Source of the DNA: an uncultured beta proteobacterium
GTDB taxonomy: Bacteria; Pseudomonadota; Gammaproteobacteria; Burkholderiales; Burkholderiaceae
NCBI GenBank assembly: GCA_903845455.1
Contig: CAIMXN010000271.1
Coordinates: forward strand, 1-7,637
Direction: 5' to 3'
Length of the DNA stretch: 7,637 bases
Under the pieces are notes generated by a model. That model worked only from the letters and a program-made list of their open reading frames with translations. It was not told the DNA's origin and made no database searches. The position numbers were made by a program, and so were the translations under genes. Each line of letters begins with the position of its first letter. Position 1 is the first letter of the stretch. Shown one piece after another: positions 5,335 through 7,637 of this stretch.

Positions 5335-7393
5335 AGCCCTCTTTCAAAAGGCTTTCATATAAGCCTTCCAAATCTTTTACGTATTGCTTGGTATTAAATA
5401 AAGGCGTTTGGTAGCGATTTTTTTCTAAGCGCTCTTTAAGCTGTGTTAATTGTTCTGGGTGTTGGGCTAATTCAAGCGCTTTAGCCGTATATTCCTCAGC
5501 AGAATGCACAATTAGCTCTGGCAGTCCTAGTGCGCTTATCTGACTTGCTGCCACCCTACCCGCAAACGTGTGTCCCAAAATCGTCAGAACAGGTACACCA
5601 GCCCATAGAGCATCCGCAGCAGTTGCATGGGCATTGTAGTTAGGGGTGTCTAAAAATAAATCAGCTAAACGCAAGCGACTTAAGTGATCTACTCTTGCTG
5701 GCACGCGAGTTGCAAAGACCAATCTAGAGGAATCTACACCGCGCGCTTGCGCTTCTCTTTGGAGATTCTCCATGGCTTTACTTGAGGCTTTAGAGAGCCA
5801 CAAGACACTACCGGGAACTTGCTTTAATAAATCCATCCAGATACTAAAAATCGGGGGGTTAATTTTGTAGGCGTTATTAAAACAAGCAAAGATAAAACCT
5901 GTATCCGGTAAGCCTTGACTTGAACGTGTTGGTAAATCACCAAACTGCTCAGGTGCAATGCTCGTATCTACTGGGAAAAAGGAATGCGGCAAATAGGCAA
6001 TCTTCTCTGTGTAATGAATATGATGTTCTGATGGGATGGCCACTGCATCTGCAATCAAATAGTCATAGAAATCTGCACCTGAAGTGCCGGCATAACCTAG
6101 ATAATTCACTTGAATCGGGGCAATCTTTCTGGCAAATAAACCAGTTCTTGCTCCAGCGGTATGTCCATTAAGATCAATGGCAATATCAAGTTTTTGCTCA
6201 ACTATTAATTCTTGTGCTGCTGGGTCATTTAAACCAAACAAGTTAAATGTTTTATCAAATAAATCTACTAATCGACCTTCAACTGCATCCCCACTTTTCT
6301 GATTCAGAAAAAATCCATAGACCTCAAAACGATGATGATCATGTAGGCGAATTAAATTCTCCACCAAAATCCCAACTGGATGATCTTTAAAGTCCGAAGA
6401 AAAATAGCCAATACGAATTTTTTCGTTTGAGCTATTTTTTTCAAAAGGAATTATTTTAGAATTAATCGCTAGGTAGCGATCAGCTATAAAAATTTTGGCG
6501 CTGTGTTTTTGTAACTCAAGTGATGCTGGAGTTTGCAGCAAAGTAAAAGGAAGGCATGCAACTTGATGATTAGCAACCAAGTCCAACATATGTGCAACGG
6601 TTGGATGGTCGTCATCCCAGATACAGGAGGTCAATTTTGCTGCTAAAAACTGCCCAACTAGATAAGGATGGGCGGGTTTAAGTGAGAAAGCTTTTTGATA
6701 ACTCTCGTAAGCCTCTTCCCCACGCTTAAGCTCAAGCAATGCATTGCCACGGTTAGACCACGCTTCACCGTAATTGGGGTCTAAAGCTAAAGCTCTTTCG
6801 TGCGCCATCAGGGCATCCTCAAAACGCCCTAGATCAAAGAACGCATTACCGCAATTAGTCCAAGTCTCAGGATAATTCGGATTTAGTTGCAAGGCCTTTT
6901 CATAGCTAGCGACAGCTTCGCTTGCAAAACTCAACTCAGTTAATAAATTTCCGCGGTTGGACCAAGCTAAAAAATAAGTAGGTTCTAACTCTAGAGCCCG
7001 CTCATAGCAGGTCGATGCTTTATCATATTGCTTTAGTTTTGCGTAAGCAGTCCCCATATCCGTTAATATTTGGGGATTTTTTGGAGTTAAGCGATTGAGC
7101 TTCTCAAGACTTTGAATTGCTTCAGTAAATAAACTTGCGCCATGCTGCGCTTTAGCTAAATTAGCGAGAAGTTCACGATTTTTTGGATCTAACTGTGCAG
7201 CCTTTGAGAGTGGTATTACAGCCTGCGCATTACGATTCCCCATGGCCATAGCTAGGCCTTGTACTTGGAGGGCAGCTAAGTCTTTGGGGTTGATACGAAG
7301 GATGGCTTGAGCCATTCGCTCCGCAGACTCAATGCGTTGAGTCTGAAAGTCCAGCAACATCTGCTGGACTAAGATTGCATATGGCTGCGCCAT
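5327..7393 (-). CDS. TPR-repeat GT41 glycosyltransferase (O-GlcNAc transferase / SPINDLY-like)
   Basis: The protein has 688 residues with no signal peptide or membrane segment, so it is probably cytoplasmic. Residues about 4-242 are seven gapless 34-residue TPR units, a likely acceptor-binding superhelix. A linker leads to a GT41 catalytic domain from about 325 to 684. Residues recognisable from human OGT include H337 in SSDFKDHP (human H498), the segment DLNGHTAGAR near 407-416, PIQVNYLGYAGTSGA at 426-440, K510 in AYKINP (human K842), H589 and D594 (human H920 and D925, nucleotide-sugar binding), RVAASQ at 613-618 and LFNTKQY at 665-671. GT41 enzymes transfer a sugar, typically GlcNAc from UDP-GlcNAc, to Ser/Thr of proteins; some use other sugars, such as fucose in SPINDLY. 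Donor and acceptor here are unknown. It starts 21 bp after the dehydrogenase gene, so the two are probably co-transcribed. The start codon at 7391-7393 has no good Shine-Dalgarno (only GAG directly adjoining it). The first TPR is coding from about residue 4, supporting this start over M12 or M27. Confidence 0.93.
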   Translation of the reverse strand: MAQPYAILVQQMLLDFQTQRIESAERMAQAILRINPKDLAALQVQGLAMAMGNRNAQAVIPLSKAAQLDPKNRELLANLAKAQHGASLFTEAIQSLEKLNRLTPKNPQILTDMGTAYAKLKQYDKASTCYERALELEPTYFLAWSNRGNLLTELSFASEAVASYEKALQLNPNYPETWTNCGNAFFDLGRFEDALMAHERALALDPNYGEAWSNRGNALLELKRGEEAYESYQKAFSLKPAHPYLVGQFLAAKLTSCIWDDDHPTVAHMLDLVANHQVACLPFTLLQTPASLELQKHSAKIFIADRYLAINSKIIPFEKNSSNEKIRIGYFSSDFKDHPVGILVENLIRLHDHHRFEVYGFFLNQKSGDAVEGRLVDLFDKTFNLFGLNDPAAQELIVEQKLDIAIDLNGHTAGARTGLFARKIAPIQVNYLGYAGTSGADFYDYLIADAVAIPSEHHIHYTEKIAYLPHSFFPVDTSIAPEQFGDLPTRSSQGLPDTGFIFACFNNAYKINPPIFSIWMDLLKQVPGSVLWLSKASSKAMENLQREAQARGVDSSRLVFATRVPARVDHLSRLRLADLFLDTPNYNAHATAADALWAGVPVLTILGHTFAGRVAASQISALGLPELIVHSAEEYTAKALELAQHPEQLTQLKERLEKNRYQTPLFNTKQYVKDLEGLYESLLKEGSN
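5348..5367. terminator. Weak hairpin at the convergent gene ends
   Basis: AAGGCTT at 5348-5354 and AAGCCTT at 5361-5367 form a perfect 7-bp inverted repeat with a 6-base loop. It begins 13 bases after the dnaQ stop and lies inside the last codons of the minus-strand glycosyltransferase gene. Read on the minus strand it is followed by only about four T; on the plus strand there is no clean T run. It is the best candidate for a bidirectional terminator here, but only three of seven pairs are G-C, and about three such 7-bp repeats are expected by chance in a window this size. Confidence 0.25.
6668..7384 (-). repeat. Seven tandem TPR-encoding units (102-bp period)
   Basis: Seven consecutive 34-residue TPR units cover residues 4-37, 38-71, 72-106 (35 residues), 107-140, 141-174, 175-208 and 209-242 of the glycosyltransferase. 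Units 4-7 fit the TPR consensus best, with W/G/A/P at the usual places and ends such as ALELEPTY, ALQLNPNY and ALALDPNY. Units 5-7 (about 6668-6973) are also similar at the DNA level; for example the WSNRGN or WTNCGN segment recurs every 102 bp. This points to internal duplication, or to maintenance of similarity by unequal exchange. Confidence 0.87.
7302..7393 (-). other. Cluster of four inverted repeats at the 5' end of the TPR-glycosyltransferase gene
   Basis: In mRNA order there are four perfect inverted repeats. The first, 7393-7381, is ATGGC / GCCAT with a 3-base loop and includes the start codon. The second, 7370-7348, is AGTCCAGCA / TGCTGGACT with a 5-base loop carrying most of codon M12. 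The third, 7345-7324, is CAGACTCAA / TTGAGTCTG with a 4-base loop, 2 bases after the second. The fourth, 7315-7302, is ATGGCT / AGCCAT with a 2-base centre and includes codon M27. No T run follows any of them, so they do not look like intrinsic terminators. Control of translation or of mRNA stability is the natural guess. The repeats are certain; the function is not. Confidence 0.6.
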
Positions 7394-7414
7394 CTCAAAA
7401 ATTACTAAGGAGTA

Positions 7415-7637
7415 TTAGATTGCTTCAGCAATGGCTTTGCCAAGATCATCCGTCTTAGCCTTACCACCAACATCAGGTGTCAATGGAGCATGCCCTGGAC
7501 CGGCGGCAAGGGTTTTCTCAATTGCCGTAAACATGGCCTTGCCAGCCTCTGGATAACCTAAGTGATCCAACATCATCGAGCCACTCCAGATTTGACCAAT
7601 GGGGTTGGCAATCATCTTGCCGTAGATATCTGGCGCA
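7415..7637 (-). CDS. Beta-decarboxylating dehydrogenase, tartrate/isopropylmalate/isocitrate dehydrogenase family, C-terminal end
   Basis: The reading frame is open to the right edge, so the 5' part of the gene is outside the window. About 73 residues are visible. They begin PDIYGKMIANPIGQIWSG, the family signature in which (GSA)PDIxGKxIANP contributes to NAD(P) binding, and end TPDVGGKAKTDDLGKAIAEAI before TAA at 7415-7417. The enzymes oxidise and decarboxylate 2-hydroxy acids (isopropylmalate, isocitrate, D-malate or tartrate) in the cytoplasm. The NPIGQIWSG version with a TPDxGGKA ending resembles proteins annotated as tartrate or D-malate dehydrogenase more than LeuB, which has NPIAQILS at this point in E. 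coli. The substrate-determining residues lie outside the window, so the exact activity is open. It lies 21 bp upstream of the TPR-glycosyltransferase in the same direction. Confidence 0.82.
   Translation of the reverse strand, partial: APDIYGKMIANPIGQIWSGSMMLDHLGYPEAGKAMFTAIEKTLAAGPGHAPLTPDVGGKAKTDDLGKAIAEAI

Noticed and set aside
6465..6480. 7-bp inverted repeat ATCGCTA / TAGCGAT in the glycosyltransferase gene
   Set aside because: The 2-base centre is too tight for a full hairpin, about three 7-bp repeats are expected by chance, and it is isolated within coding sequence.
7401..7414. Short dyad TACT / AGTA in the 21-bp gap between the dehydrogenase and glycosyltransferase genes
   Set aside because: The arms are only 4 bp and A/T-rich, too weak to be a terminator or operator on this evidence.
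7431..7556. Plus-strand ATG frame of 41 codons downstream of an AAGGAG at 7407-7412
   Set aside because: It is antisense to the conserved dehydrogenase coding sequence, and the SD-like motif is 18 bases from the ATG, too far to act.

Overview
The window looks like a chromosomal segment of a betaproteobacterium with moderate-to-low GC. The most likely source is the Burkholderiaceae, with Polynucleobacter as the best single guess. This is inference from the rnhA/dnaQ linkage, the character of the proteins and the base composition judged by eye; no search was possible. I see no tRNA, rRNA, CRISPR array, insertion sequence or prophage gene. Coding density is very high: the only gaps between genes are about 105 bp (69-173) and 21 bp (7394-7414).

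Plus strand, 1-5334: the window opens in the last codons of rnhA (ribonuclease HI). After a 105-bp gap comes a two-gene RND efflux cassette: a membrane-anchored periplasmic adaptor (174-1526, GTG start) and a full-length MdtB/MdtC-like inner-membrane transporter (1523-4621). They are joined by a 4-bp ATGA overlap. The transporter stop shares one base with the ATG of dnaQ (4621-5334), the proofreading subunit of DNA polymerase III. The pump genes therefore lie between two DNA-metabolism genes that are commonly neighbours, and dnaQ is locked to the end of the pump operon.

Minus strand, 7637-5327: the window closes inside the C-terminal end of a beta-decarboxylating dehydrogenase of the isocitrate/isopropylmalate/tartrate family. 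Twenty-one bases downstream of it begins a 688-residue protein with seven uninterrupted TPR units followed by a GT41 (O-GlcNAc-transferase/SPINDLY-type) glycosyltransferase domain. Its 3' end overlaps the 3' end of dnaQ by 8 bp, so the two operons converge with no intergenic terminator space.

The least expected signal is at the 5' end of the TPR-glycosyltransferase gene. Four perfect inverted repeats (arms of 5, 9, 9 and 6 bp) sit one after another in the first 92 bases of the coding sequence. The first pairs the start codon itself. Two 9-bp repeats only 2 bp apart are far beyond chance for a window of this size, and they suggest an mRNA structure or DNA signal controlling this gene relative to the dehydrogenase upstream. 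The other points of interest are the genomic placement of the pump and the OGT-like enzyme with no visible acceptor.
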